A DNA stretch of 64,000 nt from Nitzschia sp. DOCU1 (GCA_951394045.1 OX595987.1:1488001-1552000); one strand, 5' to 3'; positions 39,386 to 51,036 are shown, numbered from the stretch's first letter. A program made the numbers and translations. Notes: generated from the letters alone by a model not told the origin.

Positions 39386-41882
39386 ATGGGCCCCAAAGAA
39401 ATCTACTTGATCTTGTACAACGTTCTCCTCTGCGTCGGGTGGTCCGTTGTTTTTGCTTTGGCAGTTAAGACTGTGGCTCTGGGAATCTTGGAGGATGGAT
39501 TGACGGAAAGTCTTTCAAATGTTTATGCGGCTGATGGTCTTGCTACTGTCTTGACCTACTCTCAAACCGCGGCCTTGATGGAGATTCTTCATGCTGGTAT
39601 CGGGCTCGTTCGATCGCCTCTTATTGTGACGGCCATGCAAGTTGGATCGCGCATTGTCGCATTGATCGCCATTAATGGGTCAGTCGAAGCTCAGAGTGAG
39701 TAGTAGAATGCATTTCGTGCGCTTTTGGATGGATTGTGCATATAAACGAGTCGTCGTCTCATCCGCCATTTTTCTTTGCAGCACAATGGGGAGCTGGAGT
39801 TATGATCTTGTCGTGGTCGTTGGTAGAGATCTTTCGGTACATGTTCTACGCATCGGCCTTGATTACTGGAGATGCTACCAAGAAAACTCCTTTCCCTCTC
39901 TTTTGGCTTCGTTACTCCTTGTTTGCAATTCTGTATCCGACGGGTATCACTGGGGAATTGACAGTCTTTTTCGCTGCCGCGGCCGATTTGAGCTTTCCTA
40001 CTGCCACTTATGGATCGGGTGTGGCTTCCCTCGTCAACCTTACCTATTCACGCGTGTTGCCGATTGTCTACTTCTTTGGCTCGCCCTTTATGATTATGAA
40101 CATGGTCGGCAATCGAAAGAGCGCCTTCAAGAAACGATTTGCCAAGCCCGCGCCACCTCCACGAGGAATCTGTTGGCCCGTTGACGACCCGAAAACAGGT
40201 TCACGTTCTTCTACTCCTGTCAACAAGGAAATCTTGGCGGCGGCAGTCGGAGCTGTGAATCTGGAAAAGGCCGACATGATTCGGGCTGCTCGTGGATACC
40301 GCTTCACCTACGTCAAACATTTGATTGGGCTGGTCGAAGAACAATGCAAATCGCCCGAGGATTGCTTGAAGATCGCTCAAGCCGGATTGGATCGTGCCTA
40401 CGAATTGTTTGAGTTTATCGCTCCCGATGGAACGGCTGTTAGTCTCAAGGAGGCCATGGCCACCAAAAGTACCGAAAAATTCCACACTGGTTTCATTCGC
40501 GGGGAGGGTGCCAAGCAGGCGACTGGTTTGGAAGTTCCTTACAAGGGCAAAACGCTCAAGGGAGAGGAGCTCAAGGCACAAGTTCGAAAATGGGTCGATT
40601 ATGGTACCATTGAACCCTCTGCAGGAGAGGCCATCATCGGGTGTGTCGACAATCCGAGTTGGTGTGAGCTATCCGACAAGTACTTTGTGCTACTTGGTGC
40701 CGGTTCGGCTATGGGCCCACTTCATGTGCTGTTGGCGCTGGGCGCCAATGTAAGTCTATGGTTCAATTTTGTTTGGGTACATTATCAAGTTCTCATATTT
40801 GAGTTGTTTTGTACAGGTGATTGCTGTGGATTTGGACCGGCCATTTATTTGGCAACGCTTGATCGAACTCACCAAGAAGAGCTCCGGCAGCATCACTTTC
40901 CCTTTGAAGGCAGATCAAAAGACGCTAAAGACAGATGATGAATTGTATGCCAGTGCTGGTTGCAATTTGTTCACTCATACCCCAATGATTCGCGATTGGC
41001 TTTTGGATTTGTACAAGGGCAAGGCGTTTACTGTCGGAAGTTACGCATACCTGAATGGTGCACTTCACGTCCAAGTTTCCTTGGCCATGGATGCTATTAC
41101 CAAGGACCTTAGCGAGAAGCGACCCAATACGAGTCTGGCCTATCTGTGCACACCTACAGATTTGCATTTGGTGCCTGAAGAAGCTTTCCGTGCTTCCGAG
41201 GCCAACTTTAGGGAATTTTCAAAGAAACCTCTCTGTAAGTTTTATGTCGCCGTGGAGATAATTCGTTCTGGATACATTATCACGTTCTCACTTTGAGTTG
41301 CTTTGTACAGGTGCGATCATGAGTCTTCTCAGCCAGGGTAAATTCTTGCGAAAGAACGCCAAAAAGACCGTCAAAGGCAAAGGAGGCGAGGATTATTTCT
41401 TGATCAACGGTGTGAGTGTCGCGCAAGGCCCGAACTACATTCTTGCCAAGCGCATGCAACACTGGCGAGCTGTGATTGCGAGAAGCAAAGGCTGCATTGT
41501 TTCCTCCAACATCGCCCCCGCTACTTCCACTGTCTCGGTCACTCAGAACCGAACCTTCGCCTGGGCCTACGAGGGCATGCCCTACTTTAAACCCTATGAA
41601 ATCTTCGCTCCGGAGACTTCCAACGCAGTCATGTCGGGCATTTTGTTCTCAGACTTGAGCAACCCCAAAAGCTCTGGTAACCCCAAGACTAAGTTGAGCA
41701 ACCCAAACCAACTCTTTTCGTATGGATCGTTCAACGGTGGAAACTGGCGTTGTGCCTACGAAGTGGACAGTATCGGAGAAACCAGTGTGTTGATTTACTT
41801 TTCAAGAATTGCCGGTCCCTACGTGGCGGTCGGATCCGTGGCTGTGGCGGCCATTGCTGCCAAGGTCATGGGATTCGTTTAA
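39386..41882 (+). CDS. 3-hydroxyacyl-CoA dehydratase (HACD/PTPLA) fused to a Rossmann domain
   Basis: Exons 39386-39695, 39782-40749, 40817-41234 and 41311-41882 give 755 aa. The first ~220 residues are the multi-helix HACD domain that dehydrates 3-hydroxyacyl-CoA in very-long-chain fatty acid elongation, with the family's LRYSLFAILYPTGITGEL containing the catalytic Tyr and Glu. The rest is a large domain starting KPAPPPRGICWP. It contains KYFVLLGAGSAMGPLHVLLA and GANVIAVDLDRP, a Rossmann nucleotide-binding fold, then HVQVSLAMDAITKDL and a C-terminal hydrophobic helix (GPYVAVGSVAVAAIAAKVMG). The second domain's reaction is unknown; an NAD(P)-dependent reductase step in the same pathway is a guess. 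Introns 2 and 3 share a nearly identical 3' half. Confidence 0.88.
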
Positions 41883-42232
41883 AACTGAATGTGAATCTAG
41901 CATAATCGATTCATGGTGTTATGATGGTGTCTACCAGCTACTTATTGTTTGCAATGACCCTGACTAGAAGAGCAAGTAATAGTTTGGTGCCGGCTTACCT
42001 ATCTTTGCCACAATCAAAATGTGTATGTTAGTCCTCGATTCGCGTTGGGCACCCTTGGATGAATCGAATCTCGGCAGAGATCTGCGATGTAGGTAATAGT
42101 TCAGTCCCGTACCGGACTGAACGCTACGCGCGATCCTAACGGATCCGGCATCTTCTCGCGGCGAAAACGAGCTTTTGACAATGACGTTGGCCTCGAGGTT
42201 AGTGGGGCACACAACAAAAAGCACTACTTGAA
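41883..42232. other. Intergenic
   Basis: 350 bp between two plus-strand genes. No gene was recognised; it should include the terminator of the HACD fusion and the promoter of the methyltransferase. Confidence 0.5.
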
Positions 42233-43290
42233 ATGATAGCAACGAAATCCGGTACCATATCACGGCCCTTCCTCCCAGCGACTCCAAGATCTCTTCTTCA
42301 ATCCAGGCGCTGTATCAAGCATCAGTCAGCCGTGATCCTTTCCTCGCTTGTTCTGTTCCTTCCCAAAACTGCCGCCTCGATATCTCCAGTCTCATTTGTG
42401 TGGCCGCCGGCGTTCTCAGACAACGATAAGCATTTTCACACAACTGCTACAAAATTCAACCCCTTCATTCGTTCTGAATCTCGACGTTCTTTTCCTACAT
42501 CATCACTCGCCATGGCCAAACTCGAATCGCCGTCGGCAGAACGAAATAAGGGCCCCATCTGGGATATCCTCTCTCAGAAAGTATTTTCGTCAATGTCCGG
42601 AAAGCCGCTACGAATCTTGGAAATAGCAGCTGGATCAGGCGTTCACGTGGACCACTTTTCGACGCAGTTGAGTGCCTTTACGAATGCCCCCCTTACCTGG
42701 TATCCTACCGATCCAGACCTACCATCGCGAAATTCTATTGAAAGTTACCTGCAAGACGGAGGTGGTAAACTAAAGGACATTGGCGTCCAACCTCCCATGT
42801 CGCTGACCTTGGATCAGAATGGCATTATGGAAGCAGAAACTATCCAAACCTTATTTCCCAACGGCAACGAATCACTGGATTTGATGATCTGCATCAACAT
42901 GATCCACATTTCTCCTTGGGTCGCCACATTGGGCCTATTGAAGCTCGCGGGGGAACGACTTGACGCCGATAGTGGCGTTCTTTTCTGCTATGGACCCTAT
43001 AAAGAAGGGGGCACAGCTGTCGAGTCGAATCTGTACGTGCGATGACGAAGATAATTGTGCCATGATCAGAGCCTCTTCTTTCTCACCAATGCTGTTGCAA
43101 CCATGTCCCTTTTTTCTTCTACTGTAGAGATTTTGATAAGAGCCTCAAATCTCGTAACCCATTGTGGGGCGTCCGTGACCTGGAGGAAGTTCAAAAGGCG
43201 GCGTCAGAGCAAGGATTGGAGCTAGTGGAGAAGATCGCAATGCCGGCCAATAATCTGAGTTTGATCTTTCGAAAGGTCAAAAAGAACTAG
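42233..43290 (+). CDS. METTL26-like (DUF938) methyltransferase
   Basis: Exons 42233-43032 and 43128-43290 give 320 aa. Seen: a ~95-residue N-terminal extension that is basic and hydroxylated, then AERNKGPIWDIL, the SAM-binding glycine loop LEIAAGSGVHVDHFS, WYPTDPDLPSRNSIESYL, LDLMICINMIHISPW, LFCYGPYKEGG, and after the splice NPLWGVRDLEEVQKAA and SLIFRKV. These match the DUF938/METTL26 family, whose substrate is not established. The extension contains a hydrophobic stretch (SSLVLFLPKTAAS), so organelle import is likely; an internal ATG at the start of the conserved part could give a cytosolic form. Confidence 0.88.
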
Positions 43291-43999
43291 AGCAGGTTTG
43301 ATTGACAGATGGGGACACTATCTTTGAATAAACTATAGGGTACCTACAGTCACTATTGGCTGGACGAGGTGACGCGGACAACAAGCTAGGTAGTTCCTTT
43401 ACTGCAGCCAGATACTGGTTAGTATTAATAGCGACGGCCAGTCTATCGAAGATCCCTTCTCTGAGAAAGCCCCAGCTCAGCCTACAATGTATAATCTTCT
43501 ACGTAAGGAATACTACAGGTAGTCGTAGTAACTAGAGTAGAGAGTGAATAGTCTCGGCTGTGGGAATCCTTTCAACTTCGCGCTCTTTTTCTCGTCAGTC
43601 CGCAAACGTGAATCACCTACTGCTTTCTACGTGGATAGATCGGCACACGATTCCGGCGCGGAAATTCGCGCCGGGCAGCCATGGAGGGAGATCCTGCCCC
43701 TACCCAAAGTGTGGTAGGACTGCCGTACATTCCGCACTGGACGAAAAGCACCTGCTTCCGTGGGACGGCGGCGCACTCCTCTTCGATTGTAAACCGTGCG
43801 CTCTCGTCTTCACCATCACGGCACGGCGTGGAAACGGCACCATAATACATGCACAACACAGCGACTCTGCAAGCGTGTTGTCGTTGTTGATATTGAGCTC
43901 CAGAGTTGACGAGAAGGTCGTTGCTTCCGCTCTTTGTTCACTCCTGATTTGCAGGAGTCAGTGTATAGTGGTTTATTTCTTTTCTGTTGTAATCCTACG
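43291..43999. other. Intergenic
   Basis: Between the methyltransferase and CAF-1 p60. A frame at 43560-44003 contains a Cys pair but lacks an ATG start and convincing features, so I do not call it. Nothing else is seen. Confidence 0.45.
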
Positions 44000-45898
44000 A
44001 TGAAGGTCGAAACCCCGCAGATTCTCTGGAACAGCGATGGCGACAAGGGCAAAAATGCGCCATTGTATTCCATTGCCTTGCAGGAAAGCGGCGTAGAGGC
44101 AGACGGGGGCTACACTCACGTGCTAGCGACTGCTGGTAACACCAACGCAATCAATCTCTGGAAAGTCAATTTTACGGGAGTGGGGGCGAGTTCGTCCATT
44201 TTTCAAAAGTCGACCAAGCCGGTCCATGGAATCGACTACATGACCAGCCTTTCCCGGCACGACCTCCCCGTCAATACAGTGGCATTTTCGCCAGACGGAC
44301 TCCATCTAGTGACTGCTGGAGAAGCTGGCAGCATCATTCTCTGGTCTGTCCCAGTGAGCAAGCGGGGAGGTGGCAATGGCCGCCATTTCTGGTCCACCGT
44401 CACCAAGGAAAGCGATTTGAGCGTGAGAATCGTGGCTACGCATTGCGAAGGCGTCTGCGATATTTCGTGGAGTGCGGACTCGAAGCGTTTTGTGGTCGGA
44501 ACGATCGACTCGAATGTTCTTATCTTTGAAGACAAGCACTACGCCACAAATCAGTGCAGTCCAGAGACACATCAAAAGGATAGCGAGTGGCAAGTCGTCT
44601 TTCGCAATGGAGAGCACAGTTCGTTCGTCCAAGGCGTCTCGTACGATCCGCTAGGAGTCTACATTGCCAGTATGGGTAGTGATCGCACTGTCCGCGTCTT
44701 TCCCCGTAAGACACCGCCAAAGTCCAAGAAAAAGGTCTTGCGTCCTTCCAACGCTCCCCGGACGGTCACTCCGCCGCAAGAGCATCAGCAGCAAGTGGCT
44801 CGTTTGTTGACCGAAGCAAAACTGGAGATTGGCAAGTCAAAGCGCATTCAGCGACGATGTGTCCATGTCGATGAAGTCGGAGCGCAAATCAAACAGCGTT
44901 TGTTCGTTGACGAATCAACGTGCGAAAGCTTTTTCCGTCGTTTGTGTTGGACGACGGACGGCCTCTTTTTGATTACTCCTTGTGCCTTGTGGCATCAAGA
45001 TCAAAACGATGTTTCGCCTTCTTTTTCAACATATCTTTTTGCTCGTCATCGATTTGATGATCCCTATAAAGTCTTGCCTGGGTTGGATAAGGTACGAGAG
45101 TGAATTGTTATTTTGCTATGCTGGAGATGGCTTGGATCCTGATTCAGTCGCTGACTAACCACCATCGTCCCATTCTGAAACTCTTAGCCATCCGTGGTTG
45201 TTCGTCCAAACCCCGTCTTGTTTCAAATGCCAGACTGTGTTCTGGAAGATACCAAAGAGAACCAGTCTCCCAAGGGAAGCGGCTTGCCGTATCGGTCAGT
45301 CTTTGCTGTCTTGACCTTGGACAGCGTCCTGATCTATGACACGCACCATGATCGACCTCTGGCCGTGGCGCGGGGTCTCCATTACGCTGGATTGACAGAT
45401 TGCTGTTGGTCGAAGGATGGATTGAACTTGATGGTCAGTAGCACAGATGGATATGTGTCGATTCTTAGTTTTCAGGAAGGAGAGCTGGGTCAAGTTTACA
45501 CTCCTCCAGCAATTCCCACTCCCTTGGAAACCAAGGAGGAGGATGTACAAGATAATGTTGAAACAACCACCATCATCCCGCCAGAGGCATTGCCTGAGAT
45601 TCCGCCATGCGAGCCTGGACAAGCGGCTGTCTTGGAAGCACCGCCGGCCAAGCGTGCCAAAAAGACGAGGATAGCGCCAACATTGGTTTCTGCCTTGGAA
45701 GAGGGGACGGGCAACCCGCAGGCTCCTGCTAACAACCTGACACCGGCCAAGCGAGCTCTGGCTGCTGAAGCCGAGATCGTCGGGGATGTTGTCAACAAAT
45801 TGACTTTGGATACTGAGAGCGGCGTTCCGCTTGCACAGCAGCAGGATAAGCCAGTCAAGAAGAAGAAACGAATCCAGCCCCTTCTCGTTTCCAACTAA
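44000..45898 (+). CDS. CHAF1B: Chromatin assembly factor 1 p60 subunit (CHAF1B), WD40
   Basis: Exons 44000-45091 and 45188-45898 give 600 aa. CAF-1 deposits H3-H4 on newly replicated DNA in the nucleus; p60 is its WD40 subunit. Seen: the typical start MKVETPQILWNSDG, then WD repeats (THVLATAGNTNAINLWKVNF, LPVNTVAFSPDGLHLVTAGE, VCDISWSADSKRFVVGTIDS, VQGVSYDPLGVYIASMGSDR, RTVRVF), the splice DK|PSVVVRPNPVLF, VFAVLTLDSVLIYDT, and a last repeat LTDCCWSKDGLNLMVSSTDG YV. A Lys/Ala/Glu-rich tail with KRAKKTR and KKKKRI nuclear signals ends the protein, as in the family. Confidence 0.93.
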
Positions 45899-46066
45899 TT
45901 TAAGTTGGAGGGATTTCGAAGTTGTAACCGGGATGTTACTGTAAACTTAGTGGAGAAGATGACCAAACAAACTGGCCCGTAGTGGTTTCAAAATCGTATG
46001 CTAGTTATAAACGTTGCCACAATTGCAAATGTTGCAAGGTGATCAATAGGGACGTCTTCCCTACGA

Positions 46067-46879
46067 CTACAGATCGTACATTTCCTTCACCAATCGGCTA
46101 AAGACCGCACACGCTTCGTCGAGATCGTGGTTGACCACAATGGCGTCGAAGTTGTCCGCTTGTCTTCCATACTCGACCTCGGCCCATGCGTTGGCAGTCC
46201 GTCGAGCAATACTTTCCGCCGACTCCGTTCCCCTTCCAACGAGACGCTCCTCCAGAGCTTGCATGGAGGGTGGAGCAATGAAGACGTACTTGGGCTTCAA
46301 AATATCCGATTCCATTTGCTTAATATTCTTGACTCCTTGCACATCAATATCCAACAGGCATCGCTTTCCCAAATTCTGCACGTCTCGCAGGGAAGCCCAA
46401 CTTGTTCCATAGAAATTTCCATGAACTTGAGCATGCTCTAAGAATTCTCCATTTTCAATGGCTTTTTTCATATCGTCGACTTCAACAAAGTGATAGTGGA
46501 CTCCATCTTCTTCCCCAGGTCGAGGGGATCGCGTTGTGTGGGACACCGTAAATTGAAATAGTTCCTTTCCTCCCAGTTCTTCCATGAATTTGGCAATGAT
46601 AGTGCCTTTGCCGACCCCACTCGGTCCACAAACAATCAAGGGATCAAGCACCATGTCCCCAGCCGATTGTCGAAGCGTCGACATAGGCTCGGCCAGCACT
46701 TGTAATTTGCTCGGTCGTCGGGATCTCCCAGAAATTTGTCGGTGCCCCCACTGAGAGCTGCTGACAAAGGCCGTTCGGGCCGAGGTAGCCGCCATTGGGC
46801 TAAAGGAAACAACGTGCCGAGAAACGTAGGATAGAATCATGGCAATACACGATATGGTCAATCGAGAACGTGCACGCAT
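46067..46879 (-). CDS. Guanylate kinase, probably organelle-targeted
   Basis: 270 aa from the ATG at 46879 (the TTG at 46915 is ignored), intronless. It phosphorylates GMP to GDP. Seen: IVCGPSGVGKGTIIAKFM (P-loop), FTVSHTTRSPRPGEEDGVHY (GMP-binding), FLEHAQVHGNFYGTSW, CLLDIDVQGV, FIAPPSMQALEERLVGRGTE, and RRTANAWAEVEYG. The first 80 residues are an extension with a signal-peptide-like start (MRARSRLTISCIAMILSYVS) followed by VVSFSPM and a Ser/Arg-rich stretch. That pattern fits a bipartite plastid presequence with Phe at the cleavage site; mitochondria cannot be excluded. Confidence 0.92.
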   Translation of the reverse strand: MRARSRLTISCIAMILSYVSRHVVSFSPMAATSARTAFVSSSQWGHRQISGRSRRPSKLQVLAEPMSTLRQSAGDMVLDPLIVCGPSGVGKGTIIAKFMEELGGKELFQFTVSHTTRSPRPGEEDGVHYHFVEVDDMKKAIENGEFLEHAQVHGNFYGTSWASLRDVQNLGKRCLLDIDVQGVKNIKQMESDILKPKYVFIAPPSMQALEERLVGRGTESAESIARRTANAWAEVEYGRQADNFDAIVVNHDLDEACAVFSRLVKEMYDL

Positions 46880-47608
46880 ATTCGATTGAAAGAACAAAAA
46901 CTCGATGGGAGGCAATGAGTCAACGACAGCGCTGCGCCAGAAAGCTTGGCTTTGCGATCAATCACTGTAGAAGAAATGGCAGAATTTATGAAATGTAGAA
47001 ACGGGAAGAGGGAATGAAAGGATCTCCAATTACCGTAGCAACAACTTGGCTCTCCTTCCTGGTCGTCGTTGATGTCAGCAACAAGACTGGCATCAAAATG
47101 GTGTGGCAGTTTGAGTCAGCAGAACAAAAAGGGAGCGATCAATCGTTCGCGACGCTTGGCTTGCGTGCGAAAGCCAGGCACTAGGAGGAGTATCGCATTG
47201 CGTTTAGCGGGAAGGTGGGAAAGTCATTAATTATTCGGCTTGAGTCATGAATACTGATATATGCCTGTGAGAACCGTCGACGTCAGCAAACTCAAACAGG
47301 AACTTTGCCAGAACCACACAAAAAGCAAAGAAAGACCGCGCCAGCCACCCGCCGTTGTGTCGCCCCGTCCCGCCAAAGCCGATTTTTGCATAATCGGTCG
47401 CCACGCATTTCTCTTCTTTCAAAGTGCATGAGAACGTTTTGTCTGCGCTGCACGTCCGAGCCGAGCAGCAAGCCCAGCAACTTTCACACCATCACCTGTC
47501 GGATAGTCGAACAACGGCAACAACCAAGGAACCAATAGTGAAGCATTCTGTTGAAACTGCATTGCAGCACAAAATTCTGCCAACTAGTACCGAAAAAATA
47601 CAAGAAAC
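46880..47608. other. Divergent intergenic region
   Basis: 730 bp between guanylate kinase and a small plus-strand gene. Short frames only; no RNA gene was recognised. Confidence 0.5.
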
Positions 47609-48365
47609 ATGGTGGCAACAAGACGTCGCGTCACCAGGAGAGGCAAATCGCAATTGGAAAAGTATCAAATCGGAGATAAAGTGGAGGTGAGTATTCCTAT
47701 TCGCTTGGAATGCGAAGTGAAGGCGGGGCCTCAGAATTCTGCGGTAGTTCCTACCGATGGGTAGTTCTGTTCATCGATCAAGGCTTGTTGCAAAAGTTGG
47801 GCCGATATTCACGGGGCGCAATGAGCCTCTGTCATTTGGTCGCCCATTGCGTTCTCAAATCCAAACGTTTGTTCTCATCATCGCCATATAGGTCGTACGA
47901 GTCGGAGGTGTGGAATTGGGCATTTTGCTTTCCAAAGATGAGGATGACGATAGTCGACCGGGGGATGTGACTCATTGGGTAGTGTCTGTTGACGGCTCTT
48001 CCGAGGAAGAAATTGTGTCTGAGAAAATGTTGGGGCGAGTGCTGGAGGCACACGATCAAATTAGTGACGGTTCGACGGTTGAGAAGTCTCTGAAAGAGAA
48101 ACCTGCCGCAAAGCCGACAAAAGCAAAGATCAAGCCGGGATCCAAGAAACTAGCTCAAGCAAAGAGTCGGGTGACACGAGCCGGAGCTACCAAGAATGGG
48201 GAGGAACCGATGGCAGATGACGGGGGAGCAATCGAACGACGACCTGCGCCGCGGCCCAAGAAAAAGGAGGGGGACGAAACTGTGATCGAGGTCAAAATGC
48301 TTACGGGTACTCTGTTCATTTATCGCGGAGAGCATCATCGAGTTGAATTTATTCGTACCGTGTAA
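47609..48365 (+). CDS. Small basic/acidic protein with an SH3-like fold start
   Basis: Exons 47609-47686 and 47892-48365, with a 205-bp intron, give 183 aa. The first exon is very basic (MVATRRRVTRRGKSQLEKYQ). Across the splice it reads YQIGDKVE|VVRVGGVELGIL followed by an acidic loop and THWVVSVDG, which looks like a Tudor/PWWP/chromo-barrel-type SH3 strand pattern (inference). A Lys/Ala/Pro-rich low-complexity middle follows, then a C-terminal GTLFIYRGEHHRVEFIRTV, a second pair of strands. The splice is supported by frame and by the continuous beta pattern. Nuclear or chromatin role is possible; function unknown. Confidence 0.65.
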
Positions 48366-48507
48366 CAGCAGACGGCACTTTGAGGGCTATTTTGGGACTC
48401 TTCTGTATCGCACTTTGAATGCTCATGGGGGATATACTTTGATTTGTTCGTTAGTCGTGCCTTTGGTCTACACAAGATGGCGCCGCTGGATTTTGATGCA
48501 GAGTAGA

Positions 48508-48739
48508 ATCATCGGCTTTATAATAGAAGAAGATTAACATCTACTACTCTGATATCATCGGCTTTATAATAGAAGAAGATTATCATCTACTAATCTGTTA
48601 TCATCGGCATTATCATAGAAGAAGATTATCATCTACTAATCTGATATCATCGGCTTTATAATAGAAGAGAGATTATCATCTACTAATCTGATATCATCGG
48701 CTTTATAATAGAAGAGAGATTATCATCTACTAATCTGAT
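48508..48739. repeat. Minisatellite, five copies of a 46-47 bp unit
   Basis: Copies start at 48508, 48554, 48600, 48646 and 48693, each beginning atcatcggctttataatag and ending in ctaatctgat or a variant. The first three are 46 bp; the last two are 47 bp. The array ends 6 bp short of the stop codon of the minus-strand Ulp1 gene, so it lies in that gene's 3' UTR. Confidence 0.93.
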
Positions 48740-48745
48740 GGGATT

Positions 48746-50566
48746 TTACATGATCGCTTTGCCGTTTAGAATCGACAATGCGATTCGCTCGCGACACTGA
48801 TTTACATGTTCTTGCGTAAAGACCAATGGACAGTCCTTTGACAAGAAATCTATAAACATACAAGTGAACACCCCACAATCGTAGCCTTAAAAGAGAAAGG
48901 ATCGTTAGAAAACAATTTTCGTGGGCATCGACAGAGCCAGAAAATTGTCCTTACCGTTACGTTGTTGGGGTGTGTCATCCTGGCAGGGTACAAGCTCCCA
49001 TTTATCCACATCGGGCATCGGGACCCCCTTTTTGTCCTTGTGATCATCTTGCAGGTACTGAAAGATACATTTCAGGTATGCAAGGCCCGACGAGCCCATC
49101 GAATCAAAAACTTCGATGCGCTTCTCGGTCATGAAAGCGCACGCGCAAAGCCAGTGCATATTTCCCTGGTTGATTGGGAAGAACACTTTGTCCAATTTGA
49201 AAAGATCTTTCCCTGGTACATTTTTAGACCACCGTTTTACGTTCCTGTATTCATACTGCCCGTGAAGAGTGGCATGCCCTTCATTGAGCAGTTTTGTAAT
49301 GAAAAATGATTTGAAAAAGTGCGAACGCTTTCGGCCTGGATCATTCCTGCACATCTCTTCATCCCGTTTGGACAGCATCAACAAGAAGTAGTGGATCACT
49401 TCGTCATTGACCCACTGTCCGGGCTGAAGCGTGCTCATAGACGCCTGCTGCACCGAATCTGCATCGCACCGCACCAAAATCGCAGTAGGCGGTTGCCTAC
49501 CGTACAAAGCTTGCTGGACTCGTTCCCGCTCCTCCCTACTCAACGGACGCATCAGGGATGATGCTCTCTTACGAGCTTCCTCTTCCAGCTCCTTGGCTTT
49601 CATGCGCTCTTCTGCTTCCTTCAATGCAGCACTCTTTGCTCGTGCCTCGAGTTCTGCCGTCACCGAGGCGAGCCGCAACCGAAACATGTTATCTGCCTTC
49701 TCCAAAGCACTTTTGTGGGCACCAGCAGCTTGCGCCGAGTCTCCCAGCTTGCTCGGAATAGGAGCCGTAATAATCTTTTTCCACACAGAATCATAAGGAT
49801 GCAGATTCTCCGATTCTTCCGAGCGATAGACGTCGTCCATTTCCTTCAAAAATTTGGATGCGATATCCACTTTTGTCTCCTTCTCGACAGCCGCCTCTTG
49901 ACGCTCCTCCAGCTCGTCGTCACCTGGAAATCGAAGCACCGCCGATAAAGCCTCTTTGCATTCTTCCCAGCTCGAAACTTTTCTCCCGACCGACGACGGC
50001 ATCTTTTCCAGCTCGTTGAAGGCCCGCATAATCTCGTATTTGCGCTTGGTCACATCTTCGTCCGATTTGAACTTTCCACGCCTAATGTGGACCCGCCTCA
50101 TTTGTTTCAAGAGAAAATCCATAGGATTTCCTAGCTCCTTGTTGCGAGTACTGTGGGTCTGCAGCAAAGTCCGGTTCCCAGCTAGGGCATTCGCAATCGC
50201 CGATACGGAGCAAGGCAATGATTCCACATTCATCTTTCGGACGCTCACTTCAACCACTTTCATGGTCTCGACCGATATGGGGACGGGCTCAAACGGACCT
50301 TCCCTTTCCGTTCTATGGCGATCAATCGGGCTTGGGACTGGCGTTGTCGGGGGCCTGGGTTTGGTGTATCCAGGCCTGCCTTTGACTGCCAGACTCTTCA
50401 TAGTGTTGATGTAGGCTCGATCTCGTCGGCGTGTGAAATTTCCTAGAACTGTCATGACAACGGGTATAGACTTGCAGCAAGTGTCGTTTACAATGCTGTC
50501 TTCAGAGGTGTCCGGGTAACCTTTTCGATCGATAGATGCCAGTGACAACTCTCCAACAATCACCAT
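48746..50566 (-). CDS. Ulp1/SENP-type SUMO protease
   Basis: Exons 48955-50566 and 48746-48885 give about 583 aa; an in-frame ATG at 50455 is an alternative start. It releases SUMO from precursors and targets. The N half is a Lys/Glu-rich coiled region (ELEARAKSAALKEAEERMKA). The C-terminal peptidase domain shows QPGQWVNDEVIHYFLLMLSK, FFITKLLNEGHATL, NMHWLCACAFM (catalytic His), VFDSMG (Asp) and VPCQDDTPQQRNG (Gln). The catalytic Cys sits in the last, short exon: splicing gives NGYDCGVFTCMF, ending at a TAA at 48746-48748. Without this exon the ORF lacks its nucleophile. The triad is complete. Confidence 0.92.
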
Positions 50567-51036
50567 GCAACAGCACCATTTTGTCACTCTATCGATGCAC
50601 GGGGTCCGATCGGCACTGCTGGCGCGCGTTCGCTTGGCACGCGGTTGATTGATTCACCAGACTATTCATAGGTTCCTACCTGTAGCTACGAGTCGTAGTA
50701 GCTAAGATAGCTATACCCTAGCTACCGACTAGCAGTAGGACGACAGATGGCTGCGACGGCTACTCCGGAGAACTGTACAATACCGTTAAACCCAGCTAGA
50801 AGGCCCATAGTTAGGGTAGATCTTTAGCTGAAACAGATGAAACAGTAGATTTACGTCGATTCACGACGTTGCGCTACAACCAGATAGAATAAAAACAAGC
50901 GACGTTCCACATCATGCTCCGTATCGTCATGTTGCTTCTTGTAGACTCAATGAAGCCAATAGCATGCACTGCGACGACGCCACTATATGGATGAAGTTAT
51001 TCTATATATGTGTAATTTACAACTGAATGATCAGTT
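50567..51036. other. Intergenic
   Basis: Between the Ulp1 start and the 3' end of the first ectodomain gene. It contains repeated gtagctacgagtcgtag words near 50690. No gene is seen. Confidence 0.5.

Noticed and set aside
43560..44003. 147-aa plus-strand ORF with Cys residues upstream of CAF-1 p60
   Set aside because: It begins with GTG, overlaps the CAF-1 p60 start and has no ordered domain; the Cys spacing fits no family I recognise.
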